Assembly: GCA_003134555.1 (NCBI GenBank)
Contig: PLBO01000135.1
Span: forward strand, 1 to 64,000
Length of the DNA: 64,000 nucleotides
Origin: Actinomycetota bacterium
GTDB taxonomy: Bacteria > Actinomycetota > Acidimicrobiia > IMCC26256 > PALSA-610
Direction of reading: 5' to 3'
A program made the translations under genes and the position numbers. The notes under the pieces were generated by a model, which ran no database searches, was not told where the DNA came from, and saw nothing but the letters and a program-made list of their open reading frames with translations. Below, one piece after another: positions 28,025-36,022 of the stretch. Within the stretch, counting starts at the first letter, position 1, and the number at the start of each line of letters is the position of its first letter.

Positions 28025-28220
28025 ATGGCGCGACGGAAGCTCAGCCCCCGCGAACTAATCGAGCCAACCAGGTGACAAGCGTTACATCCGACGCGATGAG
28101 AAGGGCCGGATCGTAGAGAGCGTGGACCTCAATCGCTCTCTCAGCGCCGACGACCGGCGAAAGGCAAAGAACGTCGCCAAGCCCGGTCAGGGTGACCGAG
28201 GCGACGAACGTAGTCGTTGA
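28025..28220 (+). pseudogene. Small conserved basic protein gene, frameshifted
   Basis: ATG start reads MARRKLSPRELIEPT, then a stop. In the next frame the sequence continues GDKRYIRRDEKGRIVESVDL then NRSLSADDRRKAKNVAKPGQ and GDRGDERSR, stop at 28220. The two parts read as one roughly 65-residue hydrophilic protein (KRYIRRD.KGR..E.VD..RSLSAD.R..A). The indel is around 28072. Too broken for the ORF track. Confidence 0.5.
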
Positions 28221-28441
28221 ACCTGACGACTGAGGCACCCAAGCTCCTGGAGCAGCGCCACCAACGATCGGTCAGGGTTCGAAACGTGGTGCACTAGGTC
28301 CGCCAATACCGACAATTAGGGCAATTGTAACAGGGGTAGTGAGCACCCCATCGGTACGTGAGCGTTGATGTCACTGACACAACGCGGTTGTGTCTGACCT
28401 CTGTTGAAGGGTTCGAATCCCACTTCTTCGTTGACTCTATC

Positions 28442-28484
28442 GGTACATGGTTTCACACTAAGTGTGTAAGAAGAGACATGTACC
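28442..28484. repeat. Nested inverted repeat in an AT-rich patch
   Basis: Outer arms GGTACATG / CATGTACC enclose an inner CACACT-A-AGTGTG palindrome, immediately before the GTG of the next gene. Could be an operator, a recombination site or an element end. Confidence 0.45.
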
Positions 28485-28485
28485 G

Positions 28486-28971
28486 GTGCCACGACTCACA
28501 TTCAATGACTATATACATCAACGCGCCTTTTTGAAACTGGCCTGGGAAGAGTTCGACCAGATCTATTCACTACTCCCTGTAGACCAGCAACACGCGTTGC
28601 ACCGTTATTACCAGCCGTTGTCTGATCACACGATCGAGCAACTCAAGGACTACCGCGCCAATATCACCAAGCGCGAGCCCTCACTCCCCGCTCGGGCCGG
28701 CAAGTGCTACGCCAAGCTACGTCGGGTCTACGAGACCGGCATCGAGGCCGCCAAGGGCAAGCAACGTGAACCTCGCCGGCGCTCGAAGCGATCGACAGCA
28801 CCGTCCCCAGCTGTAGTCGGGTCGAGAAGTATTACGGTTCGAGCCGTGGCCAGACCGGATCCGGATCTGAAGAAGCTGGCGCTGGTGCTGATCGAGGTAG
28901 GCAAACAGGTGGCAGGAAATGAGCGCGTTCCTAGGCAGAGGACATCAAGCTCGTTGAAATCCGAGGACTGA
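28486..28971 (+). CDS. Unrecognised protein in a lower-GC island beside IS21
   Basis: 161 residues from GTG (VPRLTFNDYIHQ), with GAAGAGA upstream; the track's earlier start would place coding sequence over an inverted repeat. Helical N-terminal half (FLKLAWEEFDQIYSLLPVDQ, IEQLKDYRANITKREPSLPA) and a basic tail with KGKQREPRRRSKRS. The first 100 bp are richer in A/T than the window. The last bases overlap the likely 5' end of istA, so IS21 insertion may have truncated it. No family recognised. Confidence 0.45.
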   Translation: MPRLTFNDYIHQRAFLKLAWEEFDQIYSLLPVDQQHALHRYYQPLSDHTIEQLKDYRANITKREPSLPARAGKCYAKLRRVYETGIEAAKGKQREPRRRSKRSTAPSPAVVGSRSITVRAVARPDPDLKKLALVLIEVGKQVAGNERVPRQRTSSSLKSED

Positions 28972-30428
28972 AATGGGAAAGAAGACGAAGCGTCGAGGGG
29001 GTCTCGAAGCGCGAGATCTGTCGTGATTACAAGATGGGCTGGCGGACGGTCGACAAGATCCTCGAGCATGCGGAGCCGCCGGGCTATCGGCTTGGGGTGC
29101 AGCGGGCGCAGCCCAAACTGGGTCCGTTCATCGGGTTGATCGACGAGATGTTGGAGGCCGATCGGGACGCGCCACTGAAGCAGCGGCACACGGCCCGGCG
29201 GATCTTCCACCGGCTCCGCGACGAGCACGACTATCGAGGCAGCGAGGTTCAGGTCCGCCGTTACGTCGCCCAGCACCACCGACACGGCGCAGAAGTCTTC
29301 GTTCCGCTCAGCCATCCGCCGGGCGAAGCGCAGTTCGATTTCGGTGAAGCAACGGCCGTGATCGCCGGCGAGCGAACCAAGGCCGCGTTCGCGGTGATGA
29401 CCTTGCCGTTCTCGGATGCGTGGCATCTGTCGGCGTATCCGCGCGAATGCACCGAGACGTTCCAGGCTGCGCATGTCGCCGCCTTTGAGTTCTTCGGCGG
29501 TGTGCCGACCCGCACGAGTTACGACAACACGACGATCGCGGTGAAGAAGGTCGTCGGCCGGGAACGAGATCTGACCAGGGAGTTCCTGCGGCTCGAGTCC
29601 CACTTCTTGTTCGCCCATCACTTCTGTCGCGTCGCTCGCGGCAACGAGAAAGGAGTCGTCGAAGGCCTCGTCGGTTACGGGCGTCGCAACACGATGGTCC
29701 CGATCCCGGAGTTCGACTCGTTCGCCGCACTGAACGTCTATCTCGAAGCATGTTGTCTCGGGGACCTCACGCGCCGCGTGCGGGGCAAGGCCCAGACCAA
29801 AGCCGAGCTGTTGGAGATCGACCGGGCCGCGCTCCTCCCCCTACCGACGAATACGTTCGAGGCGCGTCGGGTGGTCGGCGCGAAGGCGAACTCGTTGTCG
29901 TTGGTGCGGTTCGACCGCAACGACTACTCGGTCCCGACCGCATGGGCGCATCATGACGTCACTGTCGTTGGCGGCATCGACGAGGTCCACATCTCGGTCG
30001 GCGCGACCGTGGTCGCCCGCCACCCACGCGTGTGGTCCAAGGAACGAACGACGTACGACCCTCGCCACTATCTGGCGTTGCTGGAACGCAAGCCTGGCGC
30101 GTTCGACGTCGCTCGACCACTCGAACGTTGGGAACTTCCCGCATGTTTCGCGATCTTGCGACGACGTCTCGAGTCCGATCTCGGCTCGACTGGGACCCGC
30201 GAGTTCATCAAAGTGTTACGGCTCCTCGAGTCGGCATCGTTGCGGGAACTGACCATGGCGGTCGAACAAGCGTTGTCGATCGGCGCGACCGGCGCCGACG
30301 CCGTTCGTCTCATCTTGTTGCACCGGGCGGAGCGGCCGGTCGGGTTGTTCAGCCTCGACGGCCACCCGCACCTGAAGTTGTTCGCGATCGATCCACCCGA
30401 CCTCGGCGCCTACCGCGCCCTCACCTAG
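28968..30428 (+). CDS. istA: IS21-family transposase IstA
   Basis: The track start (ATG 29034) cuts into the N-terminal HTH: in-frame codons upstream read LKWERRRSVEGVSKREICRD, matching IstA beginnings, but offer no ATG/GTG, only CTG at 28968 after a stop at 28932. Domain order: HTH (GVSKREICRDYKMGWRTVDK), linker, then the rve core with Asp in GEAQFDFGEATAVIAGE, Asp in PTRTSYDNTTIAVKKV, Glu near ARGNEKGVVEGLVGYGRR, and the Mu-type C-terminal domain (NDYSVPTAWAHHDVTVVG). Length about 486, close to family norm. Cuts and joins IS21 ends together with IstB. The lack of a normal start may reflect 5' damage. Confidence 0.9.
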   Translation: MKWERRRSVEGVSKREICRDYKMGWRTVDKILEHAEPPGYRLGVQRAQPKLGPFIGLIDEMLEADRDAPLKQRHTARRIFHRLRDEHDYRGSEVQVRRYVAQHHRHGAEVFVPLSHPPGEAQFDFGEATAVIAGERTKAAFAVMTLPFSDAWHLSAYPRECTETFQAAHVAAFEFFGGVPTRTSYDNTTIAVKKVVGRERDLTREFLRLESHFLFAHHFCRVARGNEKGVVEGLVGYGRRNTMVPIPEFDSFAALNVYLEACCLGDLTRRVRGKAQTKAELLEIDRAALLPLPTNTFEARRVVGAKANSLSLVRFDRNDYSVPTAWAHHDVTVVGGIDEVHISVGATVVARHPRVWSKERTTYDPRHYLALLERKPGAFDVARPLERWELPACFAILRRRLESDLGSTGTREFIKVLRLLESASLRELTMAVEQALSIGATGADAVRLILLHRAERPVGLFSLDGHPHLKLFAIDPPDLGAYRALT

Positions 30429-30441
30429 ATCGGAGCCTGAC

Positions 30442-31254
30442 ATGAAGACCCTCGAAACGAAATCGATGGTGCTGTTACGCCACCACCTCAAAGCGTTACG
30501 CCTCCCGACGATCGGTGCCGAATGCGAGAAAGTCGCGCACCAAGCCGCCGCCGACAACGCCGATCACCTCACCTACCTGCTGCAACTCACCGAACTCGAA
30601 CTCCTCGAACGCGAGAAACGAGCGGCCGAACGCCGACTGAAAGCTGCCCGCTTCCCAACCATCAAGACACTCGACACGTTCGACTTCACCGCCCGACCGT
30701 CGGTCAACAAAACGCTCGTCACCGAACTCGCACGCGGCGAGTTCATCGACAAACGCGAAAACGTGCTGCTGGTCGGGAACCCCGGCACCGGCAAGTCCCA
30801 TCTCGCGACCGCGCTCGCAGTCGCGGCATGCCACAAGGGCTACAAAGTTCGGTTCTTCCGGGCCACCGAACTGGTCACCACCCTCATCGAAGCCCGCGAC
30901 GAGCGCACCTTCCTACGACTCAAGACCCAACTCGCGAAACTCGACCTGCTCGTCCTCGACGAGCTCGGCTACGTCCCCGCATCCAAAGTCGGCGCCGAGC
31001 TGTTATTCGAAGTCATCTCCACCGCCTACGAACGCACCAGCCTCATCGTCACCACCAACCTGCCCTTCGAATCGTGGACCGAGGTCCTCGGATCCGAACG
31101 ACTCACCGGCGCCGCCCTCGACCGCCTCACACACCGCTGCCGGATCATCGAAACCAAAGGCGAGAGCTACCGCCTCCACGACGCCAAAACCCGAACCCGC
31201 CGAACCCGAAACCCCGACCCGGTGGCCAAGACCGGCACCACTCAGACAGACTGA
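30442..31254 (+). CDS. istB: IS21-family ATPase IstB
   Basis: 270 residues, 13 bp after istA. Walker A at about residue 112 (VLLVGNPGTGKSHLATALAV), Walker B LDLLVLDELGYVP, sensor region LIVTTNLPFESWTEVLGSER and the C-terminal RLTHRCRIIETKGESYRL. A DnaC-like AAA+ ATPase that selects target and activates IstA. Full length and apparently intact. Its last third is duplicated in the chimeric ORF at 47548-48294. Confidence 0.95.
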   Translation: MKTLETKSMVLLRHHLKALRLPTIGAECEKVAHQAAADNADHLTYLLQLTELELLEREKRAAERRLKAARFPTIKTLDTFDFTARPSVNKTLVTELARGEFIDKRENVLLVGNPGTGKSHLATALAVAACHKGYKVRFFRATELVTTLIEARDERTFLRLKTQLAKLDLLVLDELGYVPASKVGAELLFEVISTAYERTSLIVTTNLPFESWTEVLGSERLTGAALDRLTHRCRIIETKGESYRLHDAKTRTRRTRNPDPVAKTGTTQTD

Positions 31255-31601
31255 CAATCAACCAACGCGCTGTCGTTTTCGACGAACACGCGCTGCCAGA
31301 TTCGAAGAGCGTTCACATCACTGCCCGCCAGAGCGCCATGGCCCACGTCGGTACCCGAGGCGCGGCCGACACAGTCATCGGAAACACCGCGACGACAGCC
31401 CCACTCCGTGAACCGAGCGCGACGACTGGATCGCAAGCCGTGCACTTCTACCCGATGTCGACACGTGATGCCGGGTAGAACCCGTGCGGCACCACTCCCT
31501 CAGTCCCCGCATAGCGTCCCCCGCCCACTCGGGGAAAGCTTCCTCGTGCGTTTAGCGCTTGTCAACCGCCGCTTCGAGTCGAACTCGACGAACCTCGCGC
31601 G

Positions 31602-32389
31602 TCAGCCATACGTCGCAGTCGTAAACGCAGAGTAAAACTGCGGGACGGCGTCAGCTCGAGGCCGACGCGCTGACTGCCGCGATACGCGCGGGAAGCGCGC
31701 GTGCGGCTGGAGCGCCGAGGGACATCGCTGCCTACACGACTCTCGCCGCAGCTCGCCTCGAAGCGGGTTGCCTTCGGCGTCCTGCAACGCCTTTCGCACG
31801 ACGACCAGTCCCAGGCAGCGGTCGTCCTCGGGCTCGGGATGGAAGAACGCTTCGCCGGGATAGGCGCCCTGTTCGCGGGAACGAAGAACGAACCGATCGC
31901 GGTAACAGTGGCGTGTCCATCTCGGAACAACGCGTCAGTCTTGGTATTTGGATCGGGAAAGTCCGCATTGCCCATCCACTCGTCGGAGATGGTGTGGAAC
32001 TGATCCATCGACGCCTGGAAGCTCACGAACAGCAAGCCGGCTTCGCAGTGACCGTCGGCGGTCAACTCCGTGAACGGCAGCCCGCGCCGGAAGATGCGGA
32101 CGCGGTCTGGAGCCTCGCCCCGAGGGCCTGCCTTGGCGATGTGTGAATCGAGTGGGAGGGCTGTTCCGCTCGTGATCTCGCCCTCCTGGTCGATGGGAGC
32201 TCCTTCTGCGAGGTCGAGGCGGGAGCCATCACCTTTGCGTCGGCCGACGATCCGCTCTTGCTCGGCCGGATCGATCGCGTCCCACGCGTCGAGGTCCTGC
32301 AGAATCCGCATCGTGACCATATAGCTGCCGTCTTCTGCGGCCTCCGGCTCCTCGGGCGACTCATCGCGATCGACGAACCTTTCGAGGTC
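31602..32389 (-). pseudogene. DyP-type peroxidase C-terminal half, frameshifted
   Basis: Starts in mid-gene: EDGSYMVTMRILQDLDAWDA, then IVGRRKGDGSRLDLAEGAPI, SHIAKAGPR, RVRIFRRGLPFTEL and GLLFVSFQASMDQFHTISDE, the heme-pocket C-terminal part of dye-decolourising peroxidases with proximal-His context SHIAKA. The frame then shifts near 31850 and continues as FFHPEPEDDRCLGLVVVRKA to a stop at 31602. The N-terminal half is missing, replaced by the OLD-like fragment. Inactive. Confidence 0.8.
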
Positions 32390-32394
32390 CTACC

Positions 32395-32822
32395 GTAGCG
32401 ACCATCGGTTGCTCGCCTTTAGCATTGAGAGGGTAGAAGTCGTCGTGCAGGTCGCCGACGTCTCCAGTTGCCGTCTTTCGCTTGTACGGTTGGCAACGAA
32501 ACTCAAGCGCAGCGATGTCTTGGTCTTTGCTCAGAGCGTCGACGTGTTGTAGCGGCGGGTCGAAGGTGCAACGGATGCGAATACCGAGCGAGGTATCCAT
32601 CCGGCAGAAATCGCGTGGCAGGTTAAAGCTTGCCATGCTGGGCCACCGGTTGCCGAGCAACAGATCGATGGCATGTAGCACTGCAGTCTTGCCAGCACCG
32701 TTCGCACCGACCAGAGCGGTGAGCGGGTCAAGTGACATGTCGAACTTCTCGAGCGACCGCCAGTTTTCGATCTCGACGTGAGAGATCATGGGACTGCTGA
32801 CGAACACCTCTGTCTTTGCCAC
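32395..32822 (-). pseudogene. OLD/AAA-family ATPase N-terminal fragment
   Basis: GTG start with AGAGAGG upstream. After a short lead it reads MISHVEIENWRSLEKFDMSL and ALVGANGAGKTAVLHAIDLL, the beta-strand plus Walker A of OLD-type/RecF-like ATPases linked to phage defence. The ABC signature, Walker B and TOPRIM domain are missing: the sequence runs into DyP peroxidase DNA near 32395. Probably a remnant of a defence gene. Confidence 0.75.
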
Positions 32823-33051
32823 AAAGGCCTCTCTTTACAACCTATTTTAACATTTCTGCGCAAGCGAGGCCCAGGACTTGAGCGTCCTATACAAGCTGCT
32901 ACTGGGCGCCGCCAGTGCGCGATTTCTTCGTGGCGTCGGAGCGGCGGCTTGGTAGAGCGACGTGATACCGAGCTGAAGTTGGCGGTGCCGGACCGCGACC
33001 CCGAATGGAAAGAGGCGAAGTTGATCGTCTGGCGCACACCGCGATGAGTGG
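32823..33051. other. Short intergenic stretch
   Basis: Contains the ribosome site and probably the promoter of the OLD-like fragment (AT-rich at 32830-32860). Nothing else supported. Confidence 0.3.
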
Positions 33052-34398
33052 TCACCGAGTTGACACCGACTCTCGTTTCTTCTGATGCCGAGATCGTCGA
33101 CGGTGCCACATGAGGAGTCCTATCGCAGCGACGATGCAACCTACGAGGACGACTTGACTAGCTCCTGCGGCCGCCCCCTTGTGCCGAGCCGCTGCCGGCG
33201 GAGGTCCCGGCGCGTCGAGCGGACGCGGCACCACGAGGTGATCTGCGACCAGGAAGTGGATGCTGACGGTGTCGATGTTCGACTGCAACTGGCTCAGGCC
33301 GTGTCCCTGCCCGTCGTAGGAGACGAGTTGGCAATTCTGTCCACTTGCTCGAATGCGCTCACAGTCGTGGTCGGCACGGGTCAAGGGGTTGATGTGATCC
33401 AGTGTGCCGTTGAACATGAGCACCGCCGTCGACGTCCTGTGCAAGGGCGTCGCTGACGGAATGGCGCCGGAGATCGAAAGGGCGACTGCGACCGGCGGCA
33501 TAGAGGGTAGCGGATGGGTTGCGAGCTCGAGCGCCGTCGCGGCACCGGCGGATATGCCGGCGACAATGACTGCATCGCGATCGATGTGATACTCGGTGGA
33601 ACGCACCACCAGCCATTCGACCGAAGAGCTCGCGTCTTGCGCAGCGTCGTCGATTGCCTGCGCGATCGCCGGATTGGTTGCGTCCGTCCCGGGTGCGAGT
33701 CTGTAGTCGATTGTCGCCGCGACGTAGCCCCTGCGAGCCCACGTGCGCGCCAACGCGTCGAGGTCTTCCTTCTGGCCAAGCTGGTAGCCGCCGCCATGAA
33801 TCCAAACGATGAGTGGGCGCGACGGGAGTGTGTCATGTACCGGCTGGTAGAGATCCAACCGCAGCGGCAACGCTGCGCGCCGGACATACACGAGGTTGCG
33901 TGTCACCTTCACGCCGGCGAACACTGCGTCGACGAATCGCTGTGGATGGTCGGACCGCGCGAAGGAAATGGGATGTGTGGCTATCAGAGGTTCCGCCAGC
34001 ATTCCGGCCGGGGACGGCCTCAACCCAGCCGCACCGAGTTCGCAGCGGTCGACGCGACAGTCGACCTTTCGACCGTTCGTCGTTTCAAAGGTGGATTCGA
34101 CTGCGAAAGTGGTCGAGAAGGCTCCGCGCGTCCGCGTCAGCGCGGCGGTCCAGTTGTTCGGATCGCAGCCGGTATCGGTAGCGCGAGCGTCCAGTGCGCA
34201 TTGCCAGACGGAGCGAATAAGGTCGGACGGGTCTCGACCGTTCACAACGGCGAGCGCACCGTACTCGAGGCCTGCCGCAGGCGTGGCTCGAATCGTCAAG
34301 CCGACGGATGCGGCGGCGACGGGCGATGAATTGACGAAGCTCGCAGTGAACCATGCGAGGCCTGGAAGGATCAGCGCAATCCGGCGCACACATTGCAT
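33052..34398 (-). CDS. Exported esterase with neocarzinostatin-like domain and C-terminal membrane anchor
   Basis: 448 residues from MQCVRRIALILPGLAW; the 631-residue track ORF runs back over the amidase promoter. Signal peptide residues 1-30. Residues 31-145 look like the neocarzinostatin fold: LTIRATPAAGLEYGALAVVN, paired cysteines (WQCAL/TGCDP; VDCRVDRCELGA) and the GRKVDCRVDRCELG block. Then an alpha/beta hydrolase: oxyanion IVWIHGGGYQLGQKED, Tyr/Asp-rich IDYRLAPGTDATNPAI, nucleophile elbow VIVAGISAGAATALELA (GxSxG), late Asp in FNGTLDHINPLT and His in SYDGQGHGLSQL. A TM helix (VVLVGCIVAAIGLLMW) followed by RRRSRHQKK anchors it outside the cell. Divergent from the amidase, 175 bp apart. 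Confidence 0.8.
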   Translation of the reverse strand: MQCVRRIALILPGLAWFTASFVNSSPVAAASVGLTIRATPAAGLEYGALAVVNGRDPSDLIRSVWQCALDARATDTGCDPNNWTAALTRTRGAFSTTFAVESTFETTNGRKVDCRVDRCELGAAGLRPSPAGMLAEPLIATHPISFARSDHPQRFVDAVFAGVKVTRNLVYVRRAALPLRLDLYQPVHDTLPSRPLIVWIHGGGYQLGQKEDLDALARTWARRGYVAATIDYRLAPGTDATNPAIAQAIDDAAQDASSSVEWLVVRSTEYHIDRDAVIVAGISAGAATALELATHPLPSMPPVAVALSISGAIPSATPLHRTSTAVLMFNGTLDHINPLTRADHDCERIRASGQNCQLVSYDGQGHGLSQLQSNIDTVSIHFLVADHLVVPRPLDAPGPPPAAARHKGAAAGASQVVLVGCIVAAIGLLMWHRRRSRHQKKRESVSTR

Positions 34399-34573
34399 TG
34401 TCGCAGGCCGACGACTGCTCGCGCTGTCGCGTGTGAACCTACGGGGCGCCTCGCGTCTTTGAGATCCGGCTCTAGCGCAATGGGTCGGAAAGTGACAAGA
34501 TACGCTCTCCAAGAGTCCGGCGAGCGCGAGGACTCTTTGAGCGCGTGTTTCGACCCCTAGGGGGTGACCTCGG

Positions 34574-36016
34574 GTGGACGGCGAGCTGTTTGGCACCCTC
34601 CTGGATGGCAGCCTCGGGGGGATGATCGAAGCCGTCGGCGAGGGCCGCGTCACACGAGCAGACTTGATTGCGGCTGCGATCGAGCGCATCAATGAGCGCA
34701 ATCCGTCTCTTCGGGCCATCGCCACTGTCGACGAGGGGCGTGCGCTCGCGATGGCGAGCCTCGCCGATTGTTCGCGCGAACGTCGTGTGCTTGATGGGGC
34801 GTTTCTGAGCATCAAGGACACCATCGAGACGAGTGGACTGCGAACAACCGCCGGCACAACACGATTCGCCGACCACGTTCCAGCGGCCGACGCCCTTGTC
34901 GTGTCCCGACTGCGCGGCGCGGGGGCGATCGTCGTCGCCAAGTCCAACGTGCCGCCGCTCGCCGGGGATCTTCACACCGAGAACTCCATCTTCGGGGCGA
35001 CGGTAAACCCGTGGAACGAACAGCGCACCGCGGGCGGGTCGTCGGGCGGATCCGCGGCGGCGGTTGCATCACGAATGGTTCCGGTCGACGTCGGAAGCGA
35101 CTTTGCCGGCTCGTTGCGGATACCGGCTGCATATTGCGGCGTATACGCGCACCGGCCAACTACCGATCTTGTGCCGACCCAAGGTCATATTCCACCGATG
35201 CCGGGCGCCAGAGCACCGAGGGATTTGCTTGCCATCGGACCCGTTGCGCGCGACCCGAGCGACCTCGAGCGCATCCTTGGCGTGATTGTCGGGCCGGCCT
35301 GGCCCTTGTCGAGCGTGTGGCGTGTCGACTTGCCGCCGTGTCAGTTGTCAACATCCGCGTGGCGCGTTGCGGTCACCTTGGATGACTCCTCGTGCCCAGT
35401 TGCGCACGATGTTCGCGAAGGCATCGAACGGCTTGTTGCGCGTCTCGAAACGCTCGGCGTCCGGGTGTCGTTCGAGCATCCACCCGCGCCACTTGGGGAC
35501 ATCGATGAGTGCTTCGGGAGGCTACTTGGCGCCGCGGTCTCGCCGACCCTCTCGGTCGAGCGGTATGAGCAAACTGTGGCCGTGGCGTCAGTCTTGGAAG
35601 ATCCCTACGCTCGTCGAGATGCCCTCGCCGTGTGCCAAAGCCATCGTGAATGGCTGCTCCTGCAGGAATGGCGCTCGGAGATCGCCGCTCGGTTCGAGCA
35701 ATTCTTCCATGGCTTCGACGTCTGGCTCTGTCCGGTTACACCCACGGTCGCTCCGCCGGTATGGAACGACGCGGACCGCTACGCGCGCAAGATCGACGTC
35801 GATGGTGAGCAACGGCCCTACTTCGATCAGCTCGTGTGGACGGCGGCGCCCGCTGTCGCGCAGCTGCCGGCAACCGTCGCTCCGATCGGTGTTGCCGGTG
35901 GTTTGCCTCTATCGGTTCAGGTCATCGGCAGTCGGTACAGCGACTATTCGACTATCGCGTTCGCGAAGCTGATCGCGCGGGAGCATGCTGCATACACGCC
36001 GCCTCGAGGCTGGTGA
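34574..36016 (+). CDS. Amidase signature family hydrolase
   Basis: 480 residues, GTG start. Full amidase-signature core: Lys in GAFLSIKDTIETSGLRTTAG, cis-Ser in RTAGGSSGGSAAAVASRMVP and nucleophile Ser in VGSDFAGSLRIPAAYCGVYA (AGSLRIPA). C-terminal parts (WLCPVTPTVAPPVWN; PAVAQLPATVAPIGVAGGLP) match GatA/fatty-acid-amide-hydrolase-type enzymes; GatB/C are absent, so a free-standing amide hydrolase is likely. Ends 7 bp before the convergent AMP-ligase. Proximity to an acyl-ligase/ACP/acyltransferase operon suggests it hydrolyses or forms an amide in the same pathway (inference). Confidence 0.9.
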   Translation: MDGELFGTLLDGSLGGMIEAVGEGRVTRADLIAAAIERINERNPSLRAIATVDEGRALAMASLADCSRERRVLDGAFLSIKDTIETSGLRTTAGTTRFADHVPAADALVVSRLRGAGAIVVAKSNVPPLAGDLHTENSIFGATVNPWNEQRTAGGSSGGSAAAVASRMVPVDVGSDFAGSLRIPAAYCGVYAHRPTTDLVPTQGHIPPMPGARAPRDLLAIGPVARDPSDLERILGVIVGPAWPLSSVWRVDLPPCQLSTSAWRVAVTLDDSSCPVAHDVREGIERLVARLETLGVRVSFEHPPAPLGDIDECFGRLLGAAVSPTLSVERYEQTVAVASVLEDPYARRDALAVCQSHREWLLLQEWRSEIAARFEQFFHGFDVWLCPVTPTVAPPVWNDADRYARKIDVDGEQRPYFDQLVWTAAPAVAQLPATVAPIGVAGGLPLSVQVIGSRYSDYSTIAFAKLIAREHAAYTPPRGW

Positions 36017-36022
36017 CGGGCA

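Larger units (their letters stand above)
28968..31317 (+). mobile_element. IS21-family element (istA-istB)
   Basis: istA and istB in the standard order. The right end is supported by the repeat at 48 kb: both copies continue past istB through ACAATCAACCAACGCGCT to GAAGAGCGTTCACA, then diverge. I could not find the matching TGTGAACGC-type left end upstream of istA, so the left boundary is only that of the coding region and the element may be left-truncated. Confidence 0.75.

Noticed and set aside
28400-28432. T-arm-like GGGTTCGAATCCC suggesting a tRNA or att fragment
   Set aside because: No matching acceptor, D arm or anticodon could be built, and the presumed T stem does not pair beyond three bases.
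33052-34947. 631-residue reading of the esterase
   Set aside because: The first 183 residues are Arg/Ser-rich, cover the amidase gene on the other strand and precede the true signal peptide.
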